A stretch of DNA of 35,043 nt from Nostoc sp. NMS7 (GTDB taxonomy: Bacteria > Cyanobacteriota > Cyanobacteriia > Cyanobacteriales > Nostocaceae): the NCBI RefSeq assembly GCF_017115085.1, contig NZ_JABXKJ010000062.1:1-35043 (forward strand), in the 5' to 3' direction. The position numbers were made by a program, and so were the translations under genes. Numbering within the stretch: the first letter of the stretch is position 1; every line of letters begins with the position of its first letter. The notes beneath the pieces are model-generated. The model was given only the letters and a program-made list of their open reading frames with translations. It made no database searches and had not been told where the DNA came from. Below are positions 9,295 to 17,601 of the stretch, piece by piece.

Positions 9295-10581
9295 ATGAGA
9301 AAACTACTAATTTATGCGGAGCAGGGATTCACAGTTGCAGCCTTGCTAATTTATTCAGGGGCAATCGTAACTCTCGTCCTGTCAGGAGGAGCAGGACAGC
9401 AGGATGCGGTAGAATATGATAGCTCCTTGGCTCGGATTATTTTTTTCGTAATCTATGCAATTACCTTATTACTACTAGTTCTGCGTTGGAAGAAAACTCT
9501 TTATGTCCTTGTCTTGAATAAAGATATCTTCCTTTATGCTTTACTAATGTTGCCAGCTGTTTCTATTCTTTGGTCTTTTGAACCATCAACAACATTAAAA
9601 AATAGTTTTACCCTCATTGGTTCCAGTTTATTTGGTCTGTATTTTGTTTCGCGATACAGCTTAAAACAGCAATTCTATTTACTTGCTTGGAATTTTGGAA
9701 TTATTATAGTATTGAGTTTCATTTTTGCTATAGCCTTGCCTAAATACGGGATACAAAACGACGGTTTTGGTAAACCACTGTGGCGTGGAGTATTTACGCA
9801 CAAAAACGGACTGGGAGGAAGGATGGTAACCAGTGGAATAGTTTTTTTTCTCCTTGGTTATCAAAGTCAAAGACGTAGTTGGCTTTTCTGGGGGGGGTTT
9901 AGCTTGTCAATACTACTCTTACTGCTTGCCGGTTCCATTTCATCTCTAGTTAATCTATTAATTATAATATCGGCATTTTTCGCTTTTCTAATTTGGCGTT
10001 GGCCATACCAGATCATGGTACCAACTCTAATAATTATTGCAACTATCAGCCAAAGTTTATATTTTTGGTTGTCTAATAACGCTGATGTCCTGTTTAGTTC
10101 ACTTGGTAAAGATGCGACACTGACAGGTCGAACAGACTTGTGGCCATTAGTAATCGATATGATTTGGAAACATCCTTGGCTCGGTTATGGTTATGGCGGA
10201 TTCTGGCAAGGATGGAATGGTGAATCTGCTTATATTTGGCTCAATGCTGGATGGATGCCAAACCACCCCCACAATGGTTATCTCAATATTTGCCTTGATT
10301 TGGGTCTTTTAGGGTTAGGGTTATTCTTCTTAGGATTTTGGCGCAGTTACCTACAAGGATTAACTTGGGTACGTAGTAGTAATACAGCATTAGATATTTG
10401 GCCACTTATGCATATGACATATATATTTTTAGCTAGCCTTACTGAATCTACCTTGCTGGAATCGAATAGTTTGACTTGGATACTCTATGTGGGGGCATGT
10501 TTATCAGTGAGAATGACACATGAAAGGAAGATAAAATCATCAAACAAAAAAAGACCAATCCATAGCATATATATTGCATAA
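9295..10581 (+). CDS. O-antigen ligase/polymerase-like membrane protein (Wzy-type)
   Basis: A 428-residue integral membrane protein with about 10-11 hydrophobic segments. It shows the O-antigen ligase/polymerase family hallmarks: GVFTHKNGLGGRM at 165-177, GRTDLW at 278-283, HPWLGYGYGGFW at 293-304, and the HPHNGYL loop at 324-330 followed by a Gly/Leu-rich helix. It should join flipped repeat units on the outer side of the plasma membrane, or ligate finished chains. With a Wzx-like flippase, a Wzc-like co-polymerase and a Wza-like exporter nearby, polymerase is the better reading. The ATG is 7 nt after the previous stop. A T8 and a G8 run lie within codons 183-201, where slippage would switch the gene off. 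Confidence 0.87.
   Translation: MRKLLIYAEQGFTVAALLIYSGAIVTLVLSGGAGQQDAVEYDSSLARIIFFVIYAITLLLLVLRWKKTLYVLVLNKDIFLYALLMLPAVSILWSFEPSTTLKNSFTLIGSSLFGLYFVSRYSLKQQFYLLAWNFGIIIVLSFIFAIALPKYGIQNDGFGKPLWRGVFTHKNGLGGRMVTSGIVFFLLGYQSQRRSWLFWGGFSLSILLLLLAGSISSLVNLLIIISAFFAFLIWRWPYQIMVPTLIIIATISQSLYFWLSNNADVLFSSLGKDATLTGRTDLWPLVIDMIWKHPWLGYGYGGFWQGWNGESAYIWLNAGWMPNHPHNGYLNICLDLGLLGLGLFFLGFWRSYLQGLTWVRSSNTALDIWPLMHMTYIFLASLTESTLLESNSLTWILYVGACLSVRMTHERKIKSSNKKRPIHSIYIA
9842..9897 (+). repeat. T8 and G8 homopolymer tracts inside the wzy-like gene
   Basis: Eight T at 9842-9849 and eight G at 9890-9897, both in frame (Val-Phe-Phe and Trp-Gly-Gly codons). Both are read correctly in the present phase. G8 in AT-rich DNA is conspicuous and prone to slippage. 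Confidence 0.8.
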
Positions 10582-10728
10582 AGGTTCTGAAGCCATTGTT
10601 TGTGGGGTTAGCATTTATACCACATCCAAATTGCTACAATCTGTTTCTGCTCAGGACAAATGAATCTTTTCAAGAAAAACCTTTCAACCCCAATAAAGCA
10701 GAAAATAATCGGATTTTGACAAGATTGG

Positions 10729-11910
10729 ATGCAATTACTTTGGTCTTTGGAAAAAATGGTAAATTCTGATTCTTTCCTTGATACATTAACCCAGGATAGC
10801 CCAACTTTTGAAAAAGTAGAGCCTATGTGTCAAACTAAAACTCTCAAGATTATTCTGTTAGGTCCTAGCTTACTCCAGCAGGGTGGCATTTCCAATTACG
10901 AGAAGCTTTTTTTGGAGTATGCTCCTTCTGAAGTTCACATATGTCATATTATTACTCACGAAGAAGGAGCTATAGCAATCAAAATCATGGTATTTTTGAA
11001 AGCTGTATGGAAATTTCTGTGGATATTACTAAGGGAAGAAGTTGATATTGTTCAGCTTGAAATTTCACAGCGCGGCAGTGTTTTACGACAGGCGATTATG
11101 GCACTTTTAGCTTGGGTATTTCACAAACCGATAATTATACATGCTCACGGTAGTCAATTTCATGTTTTCTATGCTGAACTTGCAAAATGGATACAGCAAT
11201 TGCTAAGTTGGGTATTTTCCAAGTGTCAACGCTTAATTGTATTATCAGAAAGTTGGAGAAGCTTCTACATAGAAAACCTTGGTCTGAAACCCGAACAAGT
11301 TGTAGTTTTTTATAATCCAGTAAAAATTCCTGCTGAAGTTCCACACCGTTCAGGATCTAAAAAAGCGAACTTACTTTTTTTAGGACGAATTGGTCAACGG
11401 AAAGGAGCATTTGATTTGATCGAAGCCTTTTCTCTTTTGCCTACTGAATATCAAAGTATATCTAGTCTGATTATGGCAGGAGATGGAGACCTAGAACAAG
11501 CGCGCAATTTAGTTACGACTTTAAATCTAGAAGATTATATTAAATTGCCTGGTTGGATAGGGTCACATGAACGTGATATTCTTTTAACTGAAGCAGATGT
11601 TTTTGTGTTGCCCTCTTACAATGAAGGTCTTCCATTAGCAATGCTGGAAGCAATGGCTTGGGAGTTACCAGTCATAGTTACACCAGTAGGAGGTATACCT
11701 GAAATAGTTACTCAATCTGAAAATGGATTAATCGTTAATCCAGGTAATATTCAGCAGTTATCAGATGCTATTAAGTCTTTGATTGAAAATGAGTCTTTGA
11801 GGCTTTCTCTAGGAATGAAGGCAAGAACAAGTGTTTTTCCTCTAGATATAAAAAAACATTGGGTTTATTTTATCGATTTATATCGCTCAGTATTAAATTT
11901 AAGCTGCTAG
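10729..11910 (+). CDS. Glycosyltransferase family 4
   Basis: A 393-residue GT-B glycosyltransferase. The N-terminal domain has LLGPSLLQQGGISNYEK (an acceptor-side Gly-rich loop, from about residue 44) and IIIHAHGSQFHVFY. The C-terminal domain has LLFLGRIGQRKGAFDLIEA, LIMAGDGD and PGWIGSHE. The full E-x7-E motif is present in YNEGLPLAMLEAMAWELP, followed by VGGIPEIV. It likely adds a sugar to the lipid-linked repeat unit. The first 32 residues look disordered and the conserved fold starts near an internal Met33, so translation may begin downstream of 10729. A gap of 147 bp separates it from the polymerase gene and 63 bp from the dehydrogenase gene. Sugar specificity cannot be read. Confidence 0.92.
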   Translation: MQLLWSLEKMVNSDSFLDTLTQDSPTFEKVEPMCQTKTLKIILLGPSLLQQGGISNYEKLFLEYAPSEVHICHIITHEEGAIAIKIMVFLKAVWKFLWILLREEVDIVQLEISQRGSVLRQAIMALLAWVFHKPIIIHAHGSQFHVFYAELAKWIQQLLSWVFSKCQRLIVLSESWRSFYIENLGLKPEQVVVFYNPVKIPAEVPHRSGSKKANLLFLGRIGQRKGAFDLIEAFSLLPTEYQSISSLIMAGDGDLEQARNLVTTLNLEDYIKLPGWIGSHERDILLTEADVFVLPSYNEGLPLAMLEAMAWELPVIVTPVGGIPEIVTQSENGLIVNPGNIQQLSDAIKSLIENESLRLSLGMKARTSVFPLDIKKHWVYFIDLYRSVLNLSC

Positions 11911-11973
11911 ATGAAGAGCGCCTTATGGGCTTGATTGTTTTGTCCTTCATGAAAGAATAACAAGTGGATAGAT

Positions 11974-13275
11974 ATGAAAATTAGCATTTTTGGTCTGGGA
12001 TATGTCGGTGTCGTAACAGCAGCTTGTTTGGCACGAGATGGGCACGAAGTAATTGGGGTAGATGTAAATCCCGAAAAAGTGGATTTAATCGCTAAGGGAG
12101 AATCGCCCATTGTAGAGCCAGGGCTGAGTCAGTTGCTGGTTGAGGGAGTGGCAGCTAAATTAATCAGAGCTACTACAGATGCGGAAGCAGCGGTGCTAGG
12201 ATCAGATATTTCGCTGATTAGCGTCGGTACACCTCCAATCGAGAGGGGAGAACCCGATCTTACCTACGTTTGGAATGTGTGCAAGCAGATTGGCAAAGCC
12301 GCCATCCATAAGAATGAAAGCCATGTAGTTGTGTTGCGTAGCACTGTCCCCCCAGGAACATTGGAAAAGTGTCAAAATCTGCTAGATAGTCTCATAGGGG
12401 ATCATTCTATTTATCTAGCATTTAACCCAGAGTTTTTACGCGAAGGTTCGGCTATCAAAGATTACGATCAACCACCTTACACAATTATTGGTACTGAATC
12501 TCCTGTGGCAGAAGCAGCAGTACGGCAGATGTATGCCACAGTAGATGCACCGTTCACCGTAGTTAAACCATCTGTAGCAGAAATGGTTAAATATGTGGCC
12601 AATTGCTGGCACGCTGCCAAGGTGGGGTTTGCTAATGAAATCGGACGGGTCGCCAAAGCCTTTGGCGTAGATGGGCGGGAAGTAATGAATATCATTGTAC
12701 AAGACACGAAATTAAATATTTCCCCTGTTTACATGCGTCCTGGATTTGCCTACGGAGGTTCCTGTCTGCCCAAAGATTTGGGTGCTTTGCTTTACTATGC
12801 ACGGAACATGGATGTACCAGTACCCCTACTAAACGCCCTTCCGACTACTAATAGCCTCCAAGTTGATTTGGCCGCCCAGCAGGTATTACGCCTTGGGGCA
12901 AGGAAGATTGCTATTTTAGGATTGGCATTCAAACCAGGTACAGATGACTTGAGAGAAAGTCCAGCAGTGCTGCTAGTTAAGCGATTGATTGGGGAAGGCT
13001 GCCAGATAAAAATTTATGATCAAGCTGTCTATGAAGCTCGGTTAATGGGAACCAATCTGACCTATATTCAAAATAACCTGCCTCATTTTGAGGATCTGCT
13101 AGTTGCAGAACCCCAACAAGCTCTGGAGAACGCAGAATTAGTAATAGTTACCCATGCTAGTCCAGAGTTTCGCCAGATATTAGGGGAAGCGCTCAAAGAA
13201 ATACAAATTTTGGATCTGGCAAGTGTGTTTACTGAACCGATTCAGGACTTAAATTATTGTGGTATTGCTTGGTAA
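11974..13275 (+). CDS. GDP-mannose 6-dehydrogenase, AlgD-like (nucleotide-sugar dehydrogenase)
   Basis: A 433-residue member of the UDP-glucose/GDP-mannose dehydrogenase family, which oxidises the sugar C6 to a carboxylate with two NAD+. It opens with the Rossmann motif FGLGYVGVV at 6-14, has NPEFLREGSAIKDYD at 151-165, and carries the catalytic Cys264 in GGSCLPKD. Several stretches match Pseudomonas AlgD, as I remember it, better than UDP-glucose dehydrogenase: SPIVEPGL, VAEMVKYVANCWHAAKVGFANEIG-type helix (201-224), KLNISPVYMRPGFAYGG, GTDDLRESPAV, and a C-terminal GIAW where AlgD has GICW. Length is also close to AlgD (436). The expected product is GDP-mannuronate, so the polymer probably contains a uronic acid. 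UDP-glucose as substrate cannot be fully excluded by eye. Its codon use looks less AT-rich than the genes before it. Confidence 0.88.
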   Translation: MKISIFGLGYVGVVTAACLARDGHEVIGVDVNPEKVDLIAKGESPIVEPGLSQLLVEGVAAKLIRATTDAEAAVLGSDISLISVGTPPIERGEPDLTYVWNVCKQIGKAAIHKNESHVVVLRSTVPPGTLEKCQNLLDSLIGDHSIYLAFNPEFLREGSAIKDYDQPPYTIIGTESPVAEAAVRQMYATVDAPFTVVKPSVAEMVKYVANCWHAAKVGFANEIGRVAKAFGVDGREVMNIIVQDTKLNISPVYMRPGFAYGGSCLPKDLGALLYYARNMDVPVPLLNALPTTNSLQVDLAAQQVLRLGARKIAILGLAFKPGTDDLRESPAVLLVKRLIGEGCQIKIYDQAVYEARLMGTNLTYIQNNLPHFEDLLVAEPQQALENAELVIVTHASPEFRQILGEALKEIQILDLASVFTEPIQDLNYCGIAW

Positions 13276-13677
13276 GCAAAAGACTGACAATGAAATAACT
13301 TAAGCATTTTCTGGATATGTACCTACCGTTTGCTTTGCTCAAGTAGTGGTACATCCAGAAAATTATCACTAGAAGTTGATATCTAGCTCAGTTAATTGCT
13401 CACTTTAGATAAGCAGACAACCTTTGATAATTTTCGATGTAGTAAGTAATAAATAGTCAAACTCTTTTTAGAAGTTAATTATGAGTTTTAAAAATTATCT
13501 AATAACTCTCTGCCCTCCAAAATCTATGCCAATTATTTTTTATTTTAAGCAGCTTAGAAGGTCGCTTGATTTGGTAGATGATACTAAAGCCATATTTAGT
13601 CATAAAAATAGAGGGAAAGTTAATAATTTTATTTTTAAACCTAGCAAAATTAACTAAAAAATGAAAAGCCAATTGAA
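13276..13677 (+). other. Intergenic region with hairpin and a doubtful short frame
   Basis: About 400 bp. A long imperfect stem-loop at 13306-13363 follows the dehydrogenase gene. A 58-codon ATG frame (13481-13657) ends 20 bp before the next gene. It is AT-rich, Lys/Phe/Ile-rich and matches nothing I know, so I treat it as probably non-coding. Confidence 0.4.
13306..13363. terminator. Imperfect stem-loop after the dehydrogenase gene
   Basis: The arm at 13306-13323 (ATTTTCTGGATATGTACC) pairs with 13348-13363 (GGTACATCCAGAAAAT). There are 16 pairs with a 2-nt bulge and a 24-nt loop. No clear T run follows, so it may be a 3'-end stabiliser or a weak terminator rather than a classic intrinsic terminator. 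Confidence 0.4.
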
Positions 13678-14868
13678 ATGTCCAATAAAGTAGTAATAAT
13701 TGTAGAAAACCTGCCCGTTCCCTTTGATCGGCGCGTGTGGATGGAAGCCACCACCCTGATAAAAGCGGGGTATGAAGTTTCAGTGATTTGTCCCAAAGGT
13801 AAAGGATTTGAACAAGAATACGAGGTAATCGATCAGGTTCACATTTATCGTCATAAAATGCCACCTGATATTAGTTCGATCTCAGGCTATCTACGGGAGT
13901 ATGCTACAGCGCTTTTTTGGGAGTTTCGCCTTGCTCATCGGGTGTGGCGAGAGCGAGGGTTTGATATCGTCCACGTTTGCAATCCTCCAGATTTAATGTT
14001 TTTGGTGGCGGGATGGTTCAAGTTGTTCAAAGGTGTAAGAGTCATATTTGACCACCATGATATCAATCTGGAGATGTACGAAGCTAAGTATGGACGACGA
14101 GACATCTTCTACTATGGACTCTCCTTGGTTGAACGATTGACCTTTGCGACAGCAGACGTAGTTATCTCAACTAATGAGTCTTACCTCTCGGTAGCACTTA
14201 CCCGTGGACGCAAAAGTCCAGAGGATGTCTTTGTTGTTCGCAGTGGTCCCGATCTTTCCCGCTTTCAACCGGTACCGCCTAACCCAGTCTACCGTAGAGG
14301 TCGGAAATATTTGGTAGGATATGTTGGTGTTATGGGAGAACCGGAGGGAATCGATTACCTGCTACAATCGGTACGCTACATTGTCTATGAAAAAAAACGC
14401 CAGGATATTCAGTTTATGCTCATCGGTAGTGGACCGATGTTTGAAAAGCTTCAGGCACTATCTGAAGAGTTAGAAGTTAAGGAGTTTGTAGAATTTACCG
14501 GGCGTATTCCTGATAATGAACTTTTGGCACGACTTTCTAGCTGTGATGTATGTGCTAATCCCGATAAAAAAATGCCCTACAATGATCGTTCGACTATGAA
14601 TAAGATCATGGAGTACATGGCAATGGGAAAACCCATTGTTCAGTTTGACCTTTTGGAAGGAAGGCGATCGGCAGAGGGAGCATCTGTTTATGCCAAAGGC
14701 AATGATGTGGTGGATTTTGCCGAGAACATTCTTGAACTTCTAGAGGACACAGAGCGGCGACAAAAGATGGGAGAGCTAGGTAGAAAAAGAATGGAGGAGA
14801 AACTAGAGTGGCGACATCAAGTACCTAAGCTGTTAGAGGCTTATAAGAAAGTTTGGCAACCTAAGTAG
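13678..14868 (+). CDS. Glycosyltransferase family 4 (WbuB-like)
   Basis: A 396-residue GT-B enzyme. The N-terminus VENLPVPFDRRVWMEA, followed by AGYEVSVICPKG, is characteristic of a GT4 subgroup common in bacterial exopolysaccharide clusters. Further features are DIVHVCNPPDLMF, IFDHHDINLEMYEAKY, LVGYVGVMGEPEGIDYLL, LIGSGPMFEKL and FTGRIPDNELLARLSSCDV, then MEYMAMGKPIVQFD in the donor-binding region. Here the usual E-x7-E position is changed to a more divergent STMNKIMEYM segment. It is probably cytoplasmic and acts on the lipid-linked repeat unit. It lies between the AlgD-like dehydrogenase and the Wzc-like gene, so it may be the enzyme that uses the uronic acid donor, but that is only inferred from position. 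Confidence 0.9.
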   Translation: MSNKVVIIVENLPVPFDRRVWMEATTLIKAGYEVSVICPKGKGFEQEYEVIDQVHIYRHKMPPDISSISGYLREYATALFWEFRLAHRVWRERGFDIVHVCNPPDLMFLVAGWFKLFKGVRVIFDHHDINLEMYEAKYGRRDIFYYGLSLVERLTFATADVVISTNESYLSVALTRGRKSPEDVFVVRSGPDLSRFQPVPPNPVYRRGRKYLVGYVGVMGEPEGIDYLLQSVRYIVYEKKRQDIQFMLIGSGPMFEKLQALSEELEVKEFVEFTGRIPDNELLARLSSCDVCANPDKKMPYNDRSTMNKIMEYMAMGKPIVQFDLLEGRRSAEGASVYAKGNDVVDFAENILELLEDTERRQKMGELGRKRMEEKLEWRHQVPKLLEAYKKVWQPK

Positions 14869-15193
14869 CAACGTCGACGAATTTCTGAGGATAAAGCCAA
14901 TGAAGATTCAAGGTATCACCCCACTTTGATCAAAGAGGGTTAATTGAAGCAAAAATTAGGATGAACTGATATCAGATGCGCTTTGAATAATGCTCCGCGA
15001 CGCTCCTAAGTATTGGCTCTTACATTCATGAAACCAAAGCCTGTAGATCATTTCAGGTTTTTTAATTTAAATAGCCTATACTATATGTCATATTGTAAAA
15101 TAGTACCACTATTAATTAATAGGTGTGCTTTGTAGCTACTCTGAGTAGATCAATATTGAGTTTATCGTTTAAGACCTATACTTTGGAAGATTT
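14869..15193 (+). other. Leader region of the wzc-like gene
   Basis: About 325 bp without a gene. It holds a GTA-N8-TAC site at 15010-15023, a short palindrome CTACTC-T-GAGTAG around 15136-15148, and a good ribosome-binding sequence (GGAAG, 5 nt before ATG 15194). Confidence 0.45.
15010..15023 (+). promoter_or_regulatory. Candidate NtcA-type site upstream of the wzc-like gene
   Basis: GTA-TTGGCTCT-TAC matches the NtcA consensus GTA-N8-TAC, and a possible -10 (TAGATC) follows after 20 nt, at 15044. The site is centred about 177 bp before the start codon. A match of this stringency is expected a few times by chance in a window this size, so position is the only support. Confidence 0.3.
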
Positions 15194-17440
15194 ATGTCAG
15201 ACAAATCTATGGAATCTAGAGAATCTATTGATTTAGACCTTAGTCGTTACTTATTGATATTGAAACGATGGCGGCTACCTGCTACTGCGATATTTGTAGC
15301 TACAGTTATGCTCAGTGGTATAGCTATACAATTTATGAGGCCATCCTATGAAGCAGAAGGAAAACTGTTATTTAAAATTCCCTCTTTTCAAGTAGCAGGA
15401 AGTAATCTTTTGCCTGGTTCATCTGAAGGAGGGGACTCAGGAGATTTGAAACCCTTGGTAGCAACTCAAAATCCGATAAGCAGTCAGATAGAAGTTATTT
15501 CTTCCCCTACTTTTTTGCAGCGGACAATAGACAAACTACAACTCAAAGATAACGAAGGTAAACCTCTAGAAGTAGAAGCGCTACAAAAAGCCCTGAACCT
15601 AAAAATTATTGGTGGGACAGATGTATTGCGAATTAGCTATAGCAGCCATGACCCCCAAGAAGCCGCGGCAGTGGTCAACACAATTATGAATTCTTATTTA
15701 GATAATGATATTACGACAAATCGCTCTGAGGCGGGAGCAACTCGTAAATTTATGGCCAAGCAGCTTCCTAAAACTCAAGCTGCTGTTGATAATGCAGAAG
15801 TAGCGCTACGTATATTTAAACAAAAGCATCAGATTGCAGATTTATCAGAGGAGACAAAATCAGCCGTTGCGACTATTGGAAATCTAGACAATGAGATGGA
15901 TACTGTTAAGGCTCAACTGGATGAGGTAAACGCCCAAACCAATCAACTGCGCCAGAAAGTAGAGCTAAATTCTCAAGAAGCGATCGCTGTGAGTGCCCTG
16001 AGTCAGTCACCTGCAGTACAGGGAGTTCTTACACAACTTCAAGACACTGACAGGCAGTTAGCGATTGAGCGCAGCCGTTTCCTAGATGACAACCCCGTAG
16101 TTGTTAACCTAGAAGCCAAGAAAGCTAGTTTAAAATCTCTCCTGCAACAGGAAGTTGGTCAGACTATTGGCAATCAAACCCAAGTTCCCCAGAGCCAATT
16201 GCAGATTGGACAACTCAGACAAAGCCTTATCCAAAGTTTTCTCCAGTCAGAAATACAGCGTTTTGGCTTAACTAAAAGACTCTCCTCTCTATATAATTCC
16301 CGTTCTAACTACGAACAGCGTGTGAAACTCATACCCCAGTTGGCAGAAAATGAGCGGGAGTTAGAACGGAAAGTTGCAGTCGCAGACTCGACCTATCAAA
16401 ATCTATTGAAAAAGGTTCAAGAATTACAGTTAGTTGAGAATACAAATTCACCGACTTCCCGGATTATTTCTCAGGCTTTAGTGCCCAAACATCAAGTACT
16501 AATCAAAAAAATAATTGTTTTGGTGCTAGGAGTGATGTTCGGTTTATTCTTTGCCACCACAACTGTACTCTTTCTAGCGATGAGAGATAGATCTCTAAAA
16601 ACACTTAAAGAAGTTAGAGATGTATTTGGATATACTTTGCTGGGAATTGTTCCTTTGTCTGTTAAAAAGGTTCGCTCCCGTTATTCAAATGCAGAATTAA
16701 CAGACCAAACAATTGCCGTCAGAGATACTCCCTACTCTTTAACGAGCGAAATGTATCGAATGATTCAAGCCAATCTGAAATTCTTGAGTTCAGATAAAGT
16801 GCTTAAAACTATTGTGGTAACTAGCGCAGTTCCGAAAGAAGGCAAATCTACAGTTTCAGCTAATTTGGCGGCAGCGATCGCTCAACTAGGACGTAAAGTT
16901 TTACTAATTGATGCAGATATGCGAATTCCTTCTCAGCATCATCTCTGGCAACTAACCAATGCAGTTGGTTTGAGTGAGGTTCTTGTAGGTCAGGCTGATT
17001 TTAACATTGCTGTATCTAAGGTAATGGATAACCTTGATGTTTTAACTGCTGGAGTTAGACCTCCCAACCCACTTGCTTTGCTTGATTCAAAACGGATGGC
17101 ATCACTAATTGAAAATTTCTCCTCTCAAGATAACTATGATTTTGTGATTATTGATGCTCCTCCCCTGCTTTTGGCAGCCGATGCTTTGACTTTAAGCCAA
17201 ATGACTGATGGGATTTTGTTAGTAGCTCGACCTGGGGTAATTGATTCTAACAGTGCAGCTGCTGCTGAAGAAATGCTAGAGAGATCCAGTCACAACGTCT
17301 TAGGTTTAGTTGTGAATGGTATCATTGATAAAAATGAATCTAGTAGTTATTTCAACCATGCTAAAGAATACTTTACTGATCAAGATTTGACAAAACAGGT
17401 TAAGCAACAAAAACGTATTCCAGACAAAACCTCTGTATAA
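15194..17440 (+). CDS. Wzc-like polysaccharide co-polymerase with BY-kinase domain
   Basis: A 748-residue protein that should control chain length and link Wzy polymerisation to export. The N-terminal Wzz-type region has a membrane segment at about 30-47. A long periplasmic region with coiled-coil character follows (roughly 185-260 and 280-415), then a second membrane segment at about 438-462. The cytoplasmic ATPase/kinase domain has Walker A SAVPKEGKST at 544-553, Walker A' LLIDADMR at 570-577 and Walker B VIIDAPP at 651-657. This is the fused Wzz-BY-kinase layout of Gram-negative and cyanobacterial Wzc. The C-terminal tail holds only two tyrosines (Y719, Y726) instead of the usual cluster, so autophosphorylation may be limited. 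The start is supported by GGAAG 5 nt upstream. It is the last plus-strand gene of the cluster, and a strong bidirectional terminator follows. Confidence 0.93.
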   Translation: MSDKSMESRESIDLDLSRYLLILKRWRLPATAIFVATVMLSGIAIQFMRPSYEAEGKLLFKIPSFQVAGSNLLPGSSEGGDSGDLKPLVATQNPISSQIEVISSPTFLQRTIDKLQLKDNEGKPLEVEALQKALNLKIIGGTDVLRISYSSHDPQEAAAVVNTIMNSYLDNDITTNRSEAGATRKFMAKQLPKTQAAVDNAEVALRIFKQKHQIADLSEETKSAVATIGNLDNEMDTVKAQLDEVNAQTNQLRQKVELNSQEAIAVSALSQSPAVQGVLTQLQDTDRQLAIERSRFLDDNPVVVNLEAKKASLKSLLQQEVGQTIGNQTQVPQSQLQIGQLRQSLIQSFLQSEIQRFGLTKRLSSLYNSRSNYEQRVKLIPQLAENERELERKVAVADSTYQNLLKKVQELQLVENTNSPTSRIISQALVPKHQVLIKKIIVLVLGVMFGLFFATTTVLFLAMRDRSLKTLKEVRDVFGYTLLGIVPLSVKKVRSRYSNAELTDQTIAVRDTPYSLTSEMYRMIQANLKFLSSDKVLKTIVVTSAVPKEGKSTVSANLAAAIAQLGRKVLLIDADMRIPSQHHLWQLTNAVGLSEVLVGQADFNIAVSKVMDNLDVLTAGVRPPNPLALLDSKRMASLIENFSSQDNYDFVIIDAPPLLLAADALTLSQMTDGILLVARPGVIDSNSAAAAEEMLERSSHNVLGLVVNGIIDKNESSSYFNHAKEYFTDQDLTKQVKQQKRIPDKTSV

Positions 17441-17502
17441 ACTAGGATTTTGTCTCATAAGTGAACTGAACACCATAACTGGTATAGCGTGTTTAATTAG
17501 CC

Positions 17503-17542
17503 ACAAAATAATAAGCTTGCCTTTGCAAGCTTATTATTTTGT
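17503..17542. terminator. Bidirectional intrinsic terminator
   Basis: A perfect 18-bp stem: 17503-17520 (ACAAAATAATAAGCTTGC) with 17525-17542, loop CTTT. A/T tracts on the outer ends give a U-rich end in both directions. It sits between the converging wzc-like and beta-helix genes and suits both. Confidence 0.85.
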
Positions 17543-17601
17543 ATAAGCGTAGACTTCAGTCTGACGCAACTATGGGCAGATAGCAGGACATGATATTAAG
17601 A

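Noticed and set aside
12436..12707. Minus-strand frames of 76 and 88 codons opposite the dehydrogenase gene
   Set aside because: They are antisense to conserved AlgD-like sequence and look like shadows of it.
11974..13275. UDP-glucose dehydrogenase (ugd) as the first choice
   Set aside because: The helix before the catalytic Cys, the DDLRESP motif and the C-terminus fit AlgD better. It is kept as an alternative only.
13499..13864. Minus-strand 121-codon frame over the start of the third glycosyltransferase
   Set aside because: Half of it is antisense to the conserved GT N-terminus, and the rest is AT-rich intergenic DNA without a start signal.
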